Origin: Streptomyces kurssanovii
GTDB lineage: Bacteria; Actinomycetota; Actinomycetes; Streptomycetales; Streptomycetaceae
Length of the DNA stretch: 64,000 bases
Direction of reading: 5' to 3'
Assembly (NCBI RefSeq): GCF_014649695.1
Contig: NZ_BMTN01000002.1
Span: forward strand, 248,001-312,000
Part shown: piece by piece, positions 45,059-53,829 of the stretch
How the letters are laid out: each line of letters starts with the position of its first letter
How positions within the stretch are numbered: the stretch's first letter is position 1
Notes under the pieces: generated by a model
Told to the model about the DNA's origin: nothing
The model's database searches: none
Seen by the model: only the letters and a program-made list of their open reading frames with translations
Program-made: the position numbers and the translations under genes

Positions 45059-45741
45059 TACCCGCCGGTTCCCTGCTCGTCGCCGAGGGCCTGCGCAAGA
45101 CCTTCGGGTCCACCACCGCCCTCGACGACGCCTCGTTCTCCGTCCACCCCGGCGAGGTCGTCGCCGTCATGGGACCGTCCGGTTCCGGCAAGTCGACGCT
45201 GCTGCACTGCCTCGCCGGCATCGTCCGGCCCGACGCCGGGTCCGTCACCTACGCGGGCCGCGAGATCACCGGCCTGTCGGACGCGGAACGCAGCGCGCTG
45301 CGCCGTTCGGACTTCGGGTTCGTGTTCCAGTTCGGCCAACTGGTCCCGGAGCTGAGCTGCGTCGAGAACGTGGCGCTGCCGCTGCGGCTCGGCGGCGTGA
45401 AGCGCAAGGAGGCCGAGCGCACGGCGCGGGAATGGCTGGAGCGGCTCGAGGTCGGGGACACCGCGCGCAAGCGGCCCGGCGACGTCTCCGGCGGCCAGGG
45501 GCAGCGGGTCGCCGTGGCCCGCGCGCTGGTCGCCTCGCCCAAGGTCGTCTTCGCCGACGAACCCACGGGAGCCCTGGACACGCTGAACGGCGAGCGCGTG
45601 ATGTCGCTGCTCACCGACACGGCCCGCCGGCAGAACACGGCCGTCGTACTCGTCACCCATGAGACGCGCGTCGCCGCCTATTCGGACCGGGAGATCATCG
45701 TGCGGGACGGCAGGGCGCGCGACCCCGAGCGGGTCGCATGA
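45055..45741 (+). CDS. ABC transporter ATP-binding protein (MacB/LolD type)
   Basis: A 228-residue ABC ATPase: Walker A 'GPSGSGKST', Q-loop 'FVFQFGQLVPEL', signature 'VSGGQGQRVAVARAL', Walker B 'VVFADEPTGALD' and H-loop 'VLVTHE'. Its GTG overlaps the PadR stop, and its own stop overlaps the permease ATG (ATGA). The pair resembles MacB-type exporters of antimicrobial peptides or lipoproteins. Confidence 0.95.
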   Translation: MIPAGSLLVAEGLRKTFGSTTALDDASFSVHPGEVVAVMGPSGSGKSTLLHCLAGIVRPDAGSVTYAGREITGLSDAERSALRRSDFGFVFQFGQLVPELSCVENVALPLRLGGVKRKEAERTAREWLERLEVGDTARKRPGDVSGGQGQRVAVARALVASPKVVFADEPTGALDTLNGERVMSLLTDTARRQNTAVVLVTHETRVAAYSDREIIVRDGRARDPERVA

Positions 45742-48158
45742 GCACGACACGGCACGAGCCGCACCCCTCGTGCACGGCACCGGACCTGCCGCACCCCGCG
45801 CGGCGTCCGCACCGCGGGCCCGCAGCGCGGTTGCGGGACCTCGCCATGGGCGTCCGGTTCGCCGTCTCCGGCGGCCGTGAGGGCATGACCCGTACCGCGC
45901 TCACCGCCCTCGGAGTGGGCCTCGGGGTCGGGCTGCTGCTCATCGCCGCGTCCGTACCGCAGATGATGGACGCCCGGGACAGCCGTACCGCCGCCAGGAC
46001 CGCCGTCGGACCGGAGCTGGGCGAGCAGGCGCCGGTCTCCGCGACGAGCCTGGTGACGGCGCCGGCCGACACCGACTACCGCACGGAGACCGTCGGCGGC
46101 GAGATCCTGCGGCCGGACGGCGCCGATCCGGCGCTGCCGCCGGGCCTCGACCGTGCCCCGGCGGCCGGCGAGATGTACGTCTCCCCCGCGCTCGCCGATC
46201 TGCTGGCCTCCCCGGAGGGGCGGCTGCTGAAGGAACGCCTGCAGCACCGCACGGTGGGCCTCATCGGCGACGCCGGCCTTCTCGATCCGGGGGAACTGCG
46301 CTTCTACGCGGGCAGTTCCACCCTGACCACCGACACCGGCGGTGTGCGGGTCGACGGCTACGGCACCCGGGGCGGCGGCGATCCGATGGCCCCCGTGCTC
46401 ATCGTCGTCGTCGTCCTGGCGTGCGTGGTGCTGCTGGTACCGGTGACCGTCTTCATCGCGACCGCGGTCCGTTTCGGCGGCGAGCAGCGCGACCGGCGGC
46501 TCGCCGCCCTGCGCCTGGTGGGCGCGGACGCCAGGACGACCCGCTGGATCGCCGCCGGTGAGGCGCTGTTCGGCGCCGTGCTCGGACTGGCCGTCGGAGC
46601 CGGGGCGTTCGCCGGAGGGCGGCTGATCGCCGGCTCCGTACGGGTGTGGGACCTCAGCGCCTTCCCCTCCGACGTCGTACCGGTGCCCTGGCTCGGCGCG
46701 CTGATCCTGCTCGCCGTGCCGGTCGTGTCGGTGGTGGTGACACTGCTGGCGATGCGCGCCGTGACGATCGAACCGCTGGGTGTCGTACGGCGGTCGGCAC
46801 CGCGCCGCGGCCGCCTGTGGTGGCGGCTGCTGATGCTGCCCGCAGGACTGGCCGTGCTCCTGGCGACCGGCACCGTCGGCCAGGACTCGGACGTCGTCGA
46901 ACCGTGGCCCGTCGCCGCGGGGACGCTGCTGGTGCTGTTCTCGCTGACCGCGCTGCTGCCCTGGCTCGTCGACGCCGTGGTCCGGCGGCTCGGCCGCGGC
47001 CCCGTGGCGTGGCAGCTGGCCGTGCGCCGGCTCCAGCTGGGCAGCGCCTCCGCGACCAGGGCGGTGGGCGGCATCACGGTGGCGGTGGCGGGAGCGATCG
47101 CACTGCAGATGGTGTTCGCCGCGGTGCACGACGACTTCAACCGCGTGACCGGAGACGACTCCGAGCGGGCGCAGCTGACGGTCTCCGCGGAATTCCCGAG
47201 CGGTGAACTGGCCGCCGAGATGATCAGGGAGTTCCGCGCCACCGAAGGCGTGCGCGGGGTGATCGGCACGGTGGAGGCGTACGTGGTGTCCCCGGAGCCC
47301 GTCGCCGAGGAGGACATCCGGCCCACGACCCTGATGACGGTCGGCGACTGCCCCACCTTGCGGGAGCTGGCCCGCATCCGCTCCTGCGCGGACGGCGACA
47401 CGTTCGTCGTGCACAGCGTCCGTGACGAGCCGCCGGGCGACTGGATCGACAGGACCGCCCGGAAGGGCAAGCAGGTGAACCTCAACAGCGACACCCCCTT
47501 CGACGGCTCCGCGCCGAAGCTGTGGACCCTGCCCGAGCGGTCACCCACGGTCATGGCGCGGCCCGACCCGGTGGGCGAGGAGCACACCGGCATCCTCGCG
47601 ACACCGGGGGCCGTGGACGTGTCCGCTCTCCCCGGCGCCTGGACCACGGCGCTGGTGCAGATCGACGAGAGCGTGCCGGACGCGAAGGAGTTCGTGCGGA
47701 ACACCGCCGCACGGATCGACGCCCCGGTCCGGGTGCGAACCATTCACAAGATCGAACGGGACCGGCAGTACGAGAGCGTCCGGACCGGACTGCTCGCCGC
47801 CGCCACCGCGACGATGGGGCTCATCGCCGCGTCGATGGCGGTGGCCCAGATCGAACAGCTCAGGGAGCGCAGGCGGCTGCTGGCGGTGCTGGTGGCCTTC
47901 GGCACCGGCCGCGCCACCCTGGCCTGGTCGGTGCTGCTGCAGACAGCCGTCCTGGTGGTGCTCGGTACGGCGATGGCGGTCGCGGCCGGCATCGGGCTGG
48001 GCGTGGCCATGCTGCGGATGATCGGGAAGCCGGTCACGCACTGGGGATCGTTCCTCCCGGTGGCCGGCATGGGAGCGGGTCTGATCCTCGTGGTGACGCT
48101 GCTGAGCCTGCCGGTGCTGGTCCGGCTGATGCGCCCGGGGGGCCTGCGGACGGAGTGA
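45738..48158 (+). CDS. FtsX-like ABC transporter permease
   Basis: An 806-residue integral membrane protein with two FtsX-type repeats: a first helix near ~45-65, three helices around ~220-340, a further set at ~365-450, an extracellular beta-rich segment, and a final three-helix block (~690-800). This is the actinobacterial fused type in which one polypeptide supplies two permease domains. It is the last gene of the PadR-ATPase-permease operon, and the substrate is not readable from sequence. Confidence 0.92.
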   Translation: MSTTRHEPHPSCTAPDLPHPARRPHRGPAARLRDLAMGVRFAVSGGREGMTRTALTALGVGLGVGLLLIAASVPQMMDARDSRTAARTAVGPELGEQAPVSATSLVTAPADTDYRTETVGGEILRPDGADPALPPGLDRAPAAGEMYVSPALADLLASPEGRLLKERLQHRTVGLIGDAGLLDPGELRFYAGSSTLTTDTGGVRVDGYGTRGGGDPMAPVLIVVVVLACVVLLVPVTVFIATAVRFGGEQRDRRLAALRLVGADARTTRWIAAGEALFGAVLGLAVGAGAFAGGRLIAGSVRVWDLSAFPSDVVPVPWLGALILLAVPVVSVVVTLLAMRAVTIEPLGVVRRSAPRRGRLWWRLLMLPAGLAVLLATGTVGQDSDVVEPWPVAAGTLLVLFSLTALLPWLVDAVVRRLGRGPVAWQLAVRRLQLGSASATRAVGGITVAVAGAIALQMVFAAVHDDFNRVTGDDSERAQLTVSAEFPSGELAAEMIREFRATEGVRGVIGTVEAYVVSPEPVAEEDIRPTTLMTVGDCPTLRELARIRSCADGDTFVVHSVRDEPPGDWIDRTARKGKQVNLNSDTPFDGSAPKLWTLPERSPTVMARPDPVGEEHTGILATPGAVDVSALPGAWTTALVQIDESVPDAKEFVRNTAARIDAPVRVRTIHKIERDRQYESVRTGLLAAATATMGLIAASMAVAQIEQLRERRRLLAVLVAFGTGRATLAWSVLLQTAVLVVLGTAMAVAAGIGLGVAMLRMIGKPVTHWGSFLPVAGMGAGLILVVTLLSLPVLVRLMRPGGLRTE

Positions 48159-48184
48159 CGCCCGCCCGGCGCGGGTCCGTCCTC

Positions 48185-49129
48185 TCAGGGCGCGACCCGC
48201 ACCGGCAGCGCGCCCATCGCCTCCCGCAGCGCCTTTGCGAACTCCTCGAACTCGCCGCCCCGGGCGGCCCCCGACCGCATCGCCAGCGCGATCCGGCGCG
48301 ACGGCGCCGGGTCGGCGAACCAGCCGGTCTGGAGGCGGCCGGCGCGGCCGGTCTCCACATCGACGGCCGTCCGCGGCAGCAGCGTCACGCCGAGGCCGCC
48401 CGCGACGAGCTGGACGAGCGTGGCGAGGCCCGCTGCGGTCGTGGTCACGGGGGCGCCTTCGGTGCGGCCGGCCTCGCGGCAGATGTCGAGAGCCTGGTCC
48501 CGCAGGCAGTGCCCCTCGTCGAGGAGAAGCAGATGCAGCTCGCGCAGCGCCTCACGCGGGATGTCCTGACGGCCGCCGAGCCAGTGGTCCTCGGGGGTGA
48601 CCAGGACGAAGTCCTCGTCGAACAGCGGCAGTTCGGTGACACCGGGCACACCGAGCGGCACGGCCAGCAGCAGCAGGTCCAGCCGCCCCGCGCCGAGCCC
48701 CTCCAGCAGTGACGAGGTCTGCTCCTCATGCACCTGGAGGTCGAGCTCCGGGTACCGCTCGTGGACCAGCTTCAGCACGGTCGGCAGCAGATACGGCGCG
48801 ACCGTCGGGATCACGCCCAGCCGGAGCACGCCCGTGAACGGCGCACGTACCGCCTCCGCCTCGTCCATGAGGGCGCCGACGGCTTCCAGGACGGCCCTGG
48901 CCCGGACCGCGAGCCTCTCCCCGGCCGGGGAGAGGAGCACCTTGCGCGTCGTACGCTCGAGGAGCTGGACACCGAGTGCCTCCTCGAGCGCCGAGACGGC
49001 GCCGGACAGCGCGGGCTGACTCATTCCGATCGCCGCCGCCGCGTCCCGGAAGTGCAGATGCTCCGCCACGGCCGCGAAGGCGCGCAGCTGTGCGAGGCTC
49101 GGCTGTTTGCCCCTGTTTATGACGGCCAC
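48185..49129 (-). CDS. oxyR: Hydrogen-peroxide-sensing LysR-type regulator OxyR
   Basis: A 314-residue LysR-family activator. The N-terminal HTH (8-65, 'LAQLRAFAAVAEHLHFRDAA', 'LEEALGVQLLERT') is followed by the effector domain. The two redox cysteines C208 and C217 lie in 'DEGHCLRDQALDIC', matching the OxyR peroxide sensor spacing. GTG 49129 is chosen because GGAGG lies 9 nt upstream; the open frame extends further. It is divergent from ahpCD, with a four-element OxyR-type site overlapping its own start region, so it should activate ahpCD and repress itself. Confidence 0.95.
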   Translation of the reverse strand: MAVINRGKQPSLAQLRAFAAVAEHLHFRDAAAAIGMSQPALSGAVSALEEALGVQLLERTTRKVLLSPAGERLAVRARAVLEAVGALMDEAEAVRAPFTGVLRLGVIPTVAPYLLPTVLKLVHERYPELDLQVHEEQTSSLLEGLGAGRLDLLLLAVPLGVPGVTELPLFDEDFVLVTPEDHWLGGRQDIPREALRELHLLLLDEGHCLRDQALDICREAGRTEGAPVTTTAAGLATLVQLVAGGLGVTLLPRTAVDVETGRAGRLQTGWFADPAPSRRIALAMRSGAARGGEFEEFAKALREAMGALPVRVAP

Positions 49130-49131
49130 TG

Positions 49132-49168
49132 ATAGGTACCTCCGATCGCGATGACCGAGTCTAGCTAT
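49132..49168. promoter_or_regulatory. OxyR-type binding site between oxyR and ahpC
   Basis: Four tetranucleotides spaced by exactly 7 bp: ATAG (49132), CGAT (49143), ACCG (49154) and CTAT (49165). The outer two match the classical ATAG-N7-CTAT-N7-ATAG-N7-CTAT OxyR pattern perfectly and the inner two are degenerate. It begins 2 bp upstream of the oxyR start and 93 bp upstream of ahpC. Confidence 0.75.
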
Positions 49169-49260
49169 TTCCGCGATCAATGCACTCTGTGCCACTATCA
49201 AGATCCGTCCAACCCCACCGGATGCCCCCAAAAGGGAAATCCTGTTTGCAAGGAGAGCGC

Positions 49261-49815
49261 GTGCTCACTGTCGGTGACCAGTTCCCCACGTTCGAGCTGA
49301 CTGCCTGCGTCTCGCTGGAGAGCGGCAAGGAGTTCGAGGAGATCAACCACAAGTCCTACGAGGGCAAGTGGAAGGTCGTGTTCGCGTGGCCCAAGGACTT
49401 CACCTTCGTCTGCCCGACCGAGATCGCCGCGTTCGGCAAGCTGAACGACGAGTTCGCCGACCGTGACGCCCAGATCCTCGGCTTCTCCGGCGACTCCGAG
49501 TTCGTCCACCACGCCTGGCGCAAGGACCACGCCGACCTGCGTGACCTGCCCTTCCCGATGATGGCCGACTCGAAGCACGAGCTCATGCGCGACCTGGGCA
49601 TCGAGGGTGAGGACGGCTTCGCGCAGCGCGCCGTCTTCATCGTCGACCCGAACAACGAGATCCAGTTCACCATGGTGACCGCCGGATCCGTCGGCCGTAA
49701 CCCCAAGGAGGTCCTGCGCGTGCTGGACGCCCTGCAGACCGACGAGCTGTGCCCGTGCAACTGGACCAAGGGCGAGAACACCCTCGACCCCGTCGCGCTG
49801 CTGTCGGGCGAGTGA
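49261..49815 (+). CDS. ahpC: Alkyl hydroperoxide reductase subunit C (peroxiredoxin)
   Basis: A 184-residue 2-Cys peroxiredoxin that reduces hydroperoxides. The peroxidatic cysteine is C51 in 'KDFTFVCPTE'; resolving cysteines C164 and C166 lie in 'DELCPCNW', the actinobacterial AhpC pattern that works with AhpD. GTG 49261 follows AAGGAGA. It is 6 bp ahead of ahpD and divergent from oxyR. Confidence 0.97.
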   Translation: MLTVGDQFPTFELTACVSLESGKEFEEINHKSYEGKWKVVFAWPKDFTFVCPTEIAAFGKLNDEFADRDAQILGFSGDSEFVHHAWRKDHADLRDLPFPMMADSKHELMRDLGIEGEDGFAQRAVFIVDPNNEIQFTMVTAGSVGRNPKEVLRVLDALQTDELCPCNWTKGENTLDPVALLSGE

Positions 49816-49821
49816 TCCGAC

Positions 49822-50355
49822 ATGGCTCTCGATGAACTGAAGGCCGCCGTACCGGACTACGCCAAGGACCTGAAGCTGAACCTCGGCTCGGTCATCGGCA
49901 ACAGCGAGCTTCCCCAGCAGCAGCTGTGGGGCACCGTGCTGGCCTGCGCGATCGCCTCGCGTTCGCCGCGGGTGCTGCGTGAGCTGGAGCCGGAGGCGAA
50001 GGCCAACCTCAAGCCCGAGGCGTACACCGCCGCCAAGTCGGCCGCCGCGGTCATGGCGATGAACAACGTCTTCTACCGGACCCGGCACCTGCTGTCGGAC
50101 CCGGAGTACGGGACGCTCCGTGCCGGTCTGCGGATGAACGTCATCGGCAACCCCGGTGTGGAGAAGGTCGACTTCGAGCTGTGGTCGCTCGCCGTCTCCG
50201 CCATCAACGGCTGCGGCCAGTGCCTCGACTCCCACGAGCAGGTGCTGCGCAAGGCCGGAGTGGACCGCGAGACGATCCAGGAGGCCGTCAAGATCGCCGC
50301 GGTGATCCAGGCCGTGGGTACGACGCTGGACGCAGAGGCCGTCATGGCCGAGTAG
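49822..50355 (+). CDS. ahpD: Alkylhydroperoxidase AhpD
   Basis: A 177-residue helical protein with the catalytic C131-x-x-C134 motif ('[14 protein letters not shown]') and the conserved Glu/His relay. It reduces AhpC and has weak peroxidase activity of its own. Length and motif fit the family. It is co-transcribed with ahpC and followed by a strong terminator. Confidence 0.97.
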   Translation: MALDELKAAVPDYAKDLKLNLGSVIGNSELPQQQLWGTVLACAIASRSPRVLRELEPEAKANLKPEAYTAAKSAAAVMAMNNVFYRTRHLLSDPEYGTLRAGLRMNVIGNPGVEKVDFELWSLAVSAINGCGQCLDSHEQVLRKAGVDRETIQEAVKIAAVIQAVGTTLDAEAVMAE

Positions 50356-50371
50356 TCCTCGCACTCGCGCG

Positions 50372-50411
50372 GAAGGGCCCCGCCGACCGGAAACGGCCGG
50401 CGGGGCCCTTC
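50372..50411. terminator. Terminator between ahpD and the convergent gene
   Basis: A perfect 14-bp stem (50372-50385 with 50398-50411), loop 12 nt, extended by a small inner CCG/CGG stem, 16 bp behind ahpD. Confidence 0.9.
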
Positions 50412-50420
50412 TGTGTGCCG

Positions 50421-51203
50421 TCAGCTCTTCAGCCTGGCCATCAGGGCCCTCATGTCCTCGGCCATCATCGGCTCGAAGTCGCCAACGTCCGTGAGCGGCT
50501 CACCGGTTTCGGCGTCCCAGTCGCTGCTGGTCGACATGGTGAGCACCGCCTGGCCGTCCAGCACCTCCAGAGTGATGCCGCCGCTGTCCCGGACGACGAA
50601 GGCCATGTCACCGAGACCGTCGACGCGCCGCAGTGCCGTCGCGTCGTCGACGACAGACTCTTCGACGGCTGATTCCTCGACGGCTGCTTCTTCGACGGCT
50701 GTGTGGCGGGCTGCCACGGCCCCCTCGAACTCGGGGCCCGGATCGGTCTTCTTGTGCAGGGTGTAGCCCACCGAGACGCTCGGCAGCGAAGCCAGCTCGT
50801 TCCCGTCCTCGTCGGTCGGGAGTTCGTACCCCGTCGGCCTCATCTCGATGTAGCACGACGCGTCGTCGAGGCTCTCGTGCGTACTGCGCCATGCCGAGCC
50901 CTGGCCCACGCGCTCGCCGATCGCGGCCGACAGTGCCTTCAACTCCGCGTCCAGGCACAGGTTCCGGCTCACGCGGTACCCCCCGAGGTCCGGTCCGGCG
51001 GCGGAGTGCGCGTACAGGCCGCCCGCCCACACCGCCGACGCGACGACCGCGCCGCCAAGTGCCCACAGCCAGGCGGGAAGGGCGCGGCGCGGGCCCGCGG
51101 GGCCCTGGTCCTCCGCCACCACGTCGTCGGCGGCCGGACGTTGTCCGGGGAGTTCGGCCGCGCCGAAGTACCCCTCCGGCACGAGCTCCGGTTCCGAGAT
51201 CAC
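50421..51203 (-). CDS. Membrane-anchored hypothetical protein
   Basis: A 260-residue protein with an acidic N-terminus, one membrane helix ('ALPAWLWALGGAVVASAVWA', ~41-60) and an external domain. A short internal acidic repeat, 'VEEAAVEESAVEESVV' (~175-190), separates the two halves. No enzymatic motif is recognised. GTG 51203 overlaps the stop of the upstream permease gene (GTGA), so it is its operon partner. Confidence 0.75.
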   Translation of the reverse strand: MISEPELVPEGYFGAAELPGQRPAADDVVAEDQGPAGPRRALPAWLWALGGAVVASAVWAGGLYAHSAAGPDLGGYRVSRNLCLDAELKALSAAIGERVGQGSAWRSTHESLDDASCYIEMRPTGYELPTDEDGNELASLPSVSVGYTLHKKTDPGPEFEGAVAARHTAVEEAAVEESAVEESVVDDATALRRVDGLGDMAFVVRDSGGITLEVLDGQAVLTMSTSSDWDAETGEPLTDVGDFEPMMAEDMRALMARLKS

Positions 51204-52549
51204 TCCGACTCCTCCGGTGTCCGGTTCCGCGCCGGCCGGGACTCCTCGGCCGCGGCCGTCGCCGCCGCCGCGTCGAGGGACGTCGAGCCGTGCGGCGGCG
51301 GGGAGTGGCGCAGCGCCTGTTCCTGACCGTACACCCGCAGATAGCCGACGACCGTGTTGGTCACGGCGACCAGCGGGACCGCCACCACCGCGCCGCCGAT
51401 ACCGGCGGTCAGTCCTCCGCAGGCCACGGCGAGCACCACGGCGAGCGGGTGCACCCGCACCGCGCGGCCCAGGATGAACGGCTGCAGCACATGGCCCTCG
51501 ATCTGCTGGACGGCGAGGACGACGACCAGCACCATGAGCGCCGTGAACACCCCCTGGGTGACCAGCGCGACGACCACCGCGAGAGCGCCGGAGACGACCG
51601 CGCCGACCAGGGGGATGAAGGCGAACAGGAAGATGAACACGGCGAGCGGCACGGCCAGCGGCACATCGAGGAAGTAGATCCCGAGGCCGATGAAGATCGC
51701 GTCGATCAGTGCCACTATCACCGTGCCGCGGACGTACGCGGTCAGGGTGCGCCAGGCACGCGGTCCGGCACCGGCGACCCCCTGCCGCGCCTGCGCGGGG
51801 ACGAGTTTGAGCACCCACTCCCAGATGCGCCTGCCGTCGTACAGCAGGAACAGCGTGGAGAACATCGCCAGCAGTATCCCGGTGAGCACCTCGACCATCA
51901 CGCTCACACCCTGGAGACCGGCCGAGGTGATCTCCTCGGTGTTGGTGCCGATGGTGTCGCTGAGGTTCTGCGCGATGTCGTTGATCTGGCTCTCCGTGAC
52001 ATGGAACGGGCTGTCCAGGAGCCAGCGCTTCAGCTCGTCGATGCCGTCCCTGACGCGGTCGGAGAGGTTGTCCAGGTTGTCCATCACCTGCCACACCACG
52101 AACCAACCGACCAGGCCCATGATGACGAAGCCGAGGATCGCCGTCACGGCGGTGGCGAAGCCCCGCGGGAGGCCGAGCCTGCACAGCCGGGCGACGGTCG
52201 GCTGGAGCATCGCGGTGACGAGCAGGGCCGCCACGAACGCCAGCACCACCAGCTGCACGGCGCTGATCGCCCGCGTCAACACCCAGAGTGTGCCCGCCAG
52301 TACGAGCAGCCGCCAGCCCGCCTCCGCCGCGACGCGCATCCCCCAGGGGATGGCGGCGACCGGATCGGGCTTCGCGGACACGGCCGGCGCGTAGGCCGGC
52401 GGCGGGGGAACGCTCTCGGGGAGCCGCGGGGCGTCGGGCAGCTCGTCGTCGGCGTCCGGGGCGCCCTCGTTACGCCGCTCCTCCAGACGCTCTCCCATCC
52501 GGGTCAGCCCGGCGCCCACTCGGCCGAGCCATCCTGGAACCTTCGACAT
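51200..52549 (-). CDS. AI-2E family transporter (YtvI/PerM-like permease)
   Basis: A 449-residue multi-pass membrane protein. After a hydrophilic ~70-residue N-terminus, hydrophobic pairs at ~78-125 and ~135-165 are followed by a soluble helical segment and the family's C-terminal signature: 'GIYFLDVPLAVPLAVFIFLF', 'AFIPLVGAVVSGALAVVVAL' and 'QQIEGHVLQPFILGRAVRVH'. AI-2E permeases mediate export or exchange of small molecules or ions. The ribosome-binding site is GAGGAAG. The downstream membrane-anchored protein gene overlaps it by 4 bp. Confidence 0.92.
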   Translation of the reverse strand: MSKVPGWLGRVGAGLTRMGERLEERRNEGAPDADDELPDAPRLPESVPPPPAYAPAVSAKPDPVAAIPWGMRVAAEAGWRLLVLAGTLWVLTRAISAVQLVVLAFVAALLVTAMLQPTVARLCRLGLPRGFATAVTAILGFVIMGLVGWFVVWQVMDNLDNLSDRVRDGIDELKRWLLDSPFHVTESQINDIAQNLSDTIGTNTEEITSAGLQGVSVMVEVLTGILLAMFSTLFLLYDGRRIWEWVLKLVPAQARQGVAGAGPRAWRTLTAYVRGTVIVALIDAIFIGLGIYFLDVPLAVPLAVFIFLFAFIPLVGAVVSGALAVVVALVTQGVFTALMVLVVVLAVQQIEGHVLQPFILGRAVRVHPLAVVLAVACGGLTAGIGGAVVAVPLVAVTNTVVGYLRVYGQEQALRHSPPPHGSTSLDAAAATAAAEESRPARNRTPEESE

Positions 52550-52707
52550 GATGCTTCCTCTTCCCCCCGCCACTCTCCCCTGCGCCCTCGAGGCGCGGGT
52601 GTCCCCCGCCGGGGAGTACCGAATGGAGACCGTACACGCACGGAGCCCCTCACCGTAGGACGGTGAGAGGCTCCGAAAAGTTGAGCGACCGGCGGGCCGG
52701 AGGCCTG

Positions 52708-53409
52708 CTAGTACCAGTGGTTCGCCTGCCAGAACGACCAGGCGCCGCACGGGCTGCCGTAGCGGCTGTCCATGTAGTTCAGGCCCCACTTGATCTGGGT
52801 GGCCGGGTTGGTCTGCCAGTCGGCGCCCGCCGTGGACATCTTGGAGCCCGGCAGTGCCTGGACGAGGCCGTACGCACCGGAAGACGGGTTCTGCGCGCGG
52901 TAGTTCCAGCTGGACTCGTGGTCCACGATGTTGCTGAAGCACTGGAACTGGTCGGCGGGCACCATCTGGCGTGCCATCGCCTGGACCTCGGCGATGCTGT
53001 AGGACGCCTGGGTGGAGAAGCTCGACGCGTCGCGGACGGAGTCGCGGTTGGCGCGGGCCTCCGCGGCCGCGGCCTCCTCGCGCTCCTTCTTCGCCTGCTC
53101 CTCGGCGGCTTCCTTCTTCGCCTTGGCGGTTTCGGCCGCCTGGATGCGTGCCGATTCCTCGGCGGACTTCTTCGCAGCCGCGTCCGCGGCAGCGGCCTGT
53201 GCGTCGGCCTGCTGCGTCAGGGACGACACCTGGATCTGGGCCTGCTCGCCCATGGGAATGTCCGCGAGGAGCGTCGCGTCGGCGGCAGTCGTCTCGAGGT
53301 TGTCGCCCGAGGGCTGAGTGTTGCCCGACGCGACGCCGACGACGGCGCCGACGGTGGTGACCGCAGTAGCCGAGGCCACTGCGAATCCCCGGACCGAGAT
53401 CCGGCTCAC
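52708..53409 (-). CDS. Secreted lytic-transglycosylase-like cell-wall protein
   Basis: A 233-residue protein: signal peptide (1 to ~27), a coiled Ala/Lys/Glu-rich middle (~60-125, runs such as 'AEESARIQAAETAKAKKEAA') and a C-terminal SLT-like domain (~150-233) with 'CFSNIVDHESSWNYRAQNPS' (the catalytic Glu region) and 'YGLVQALPGSKM', ending 'PCGAWSFWQANHWY'. It probably remodels peptidoglycan. GTG 53409 has GGAAGGA at 6-7 nt. A hairpin (53428-53434 with 53447-53453) can form in the leader just before the ribosome-binding site. Confidence 0.87.
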   Translation of the reverse strand: MSRISVRGFAVASATAVTTVGAVVGVASGNTQPSGDNLETTAADATLLADIPMGEQAQIQVSSLTQQADAQAAAADAAAKKSAEESARIQAAETAKAKKEAAEEQAKKEREEAAAAEARANRDSVRDASSFSTQASYSIAEVQAMARQMVPADQFQCFSNIVDHESSWNYRAQNPSSGAYGLVQALPGSKMSTAGADWQTNPATQIKWGLNYMDSRYGSPCGAWSFWQANHWY

Positions 53410-53741
53410 ACGGTTTCCTTCCAGCATCGCTCGCACAGGTGACCCCGCGAGCGAAATCTTGCCCCTGACGCTGGCCTCCCCACTGATCGGGTCACGGGAG
53501 GCGCGGGCCCGGTGGGCAACTCCCCGGGGGAGCTGCCACATTGTGCTCGCGGGCGGCATGCGACTGACATGTCTTGAATTGTGTGCTGCTGTGCACCAAC
53601 CGTGGTGCGGATGTGTCGCATGCGGGGCCTGACGGAAGCAAGACTCTGCCGCAGGGCGAGGCCGCAAGGCAATTCTTCGTTGCGTGTGAAAGCTCACACC
53701 CCGTTTGAGCCAGGGCTTTTGGAGGAATCGGCGGACAGCAC

Positions 53742-53783
53742 GACGCCGCCCGGCTACGCTCTTGCGCTTCGCCGGGCGGCGTC
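53742..53783. terminator. Terminator behind the PhoH gene
   Basis: A perfect 13-bp GC stem (53742-53754 with 53771-53783) around a 16-nt loop, ~47 bp after the PhoH stop on the minus strand. Confidence 0.75.
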
Positions 53784-53829
53784 AAGTGACTTGCCCTTTT
53801 TGCCAGATAGGCCCCTGGAGCCTATCGGA

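Noticed and set aside
53410-53700. c-di-AMP (ydaO) riboswitch upstream of the transglycosylase-like gene
   Set aside because: The diagnostic conserved blocks of that riboswitch class could not be found in the minus-strand leader.
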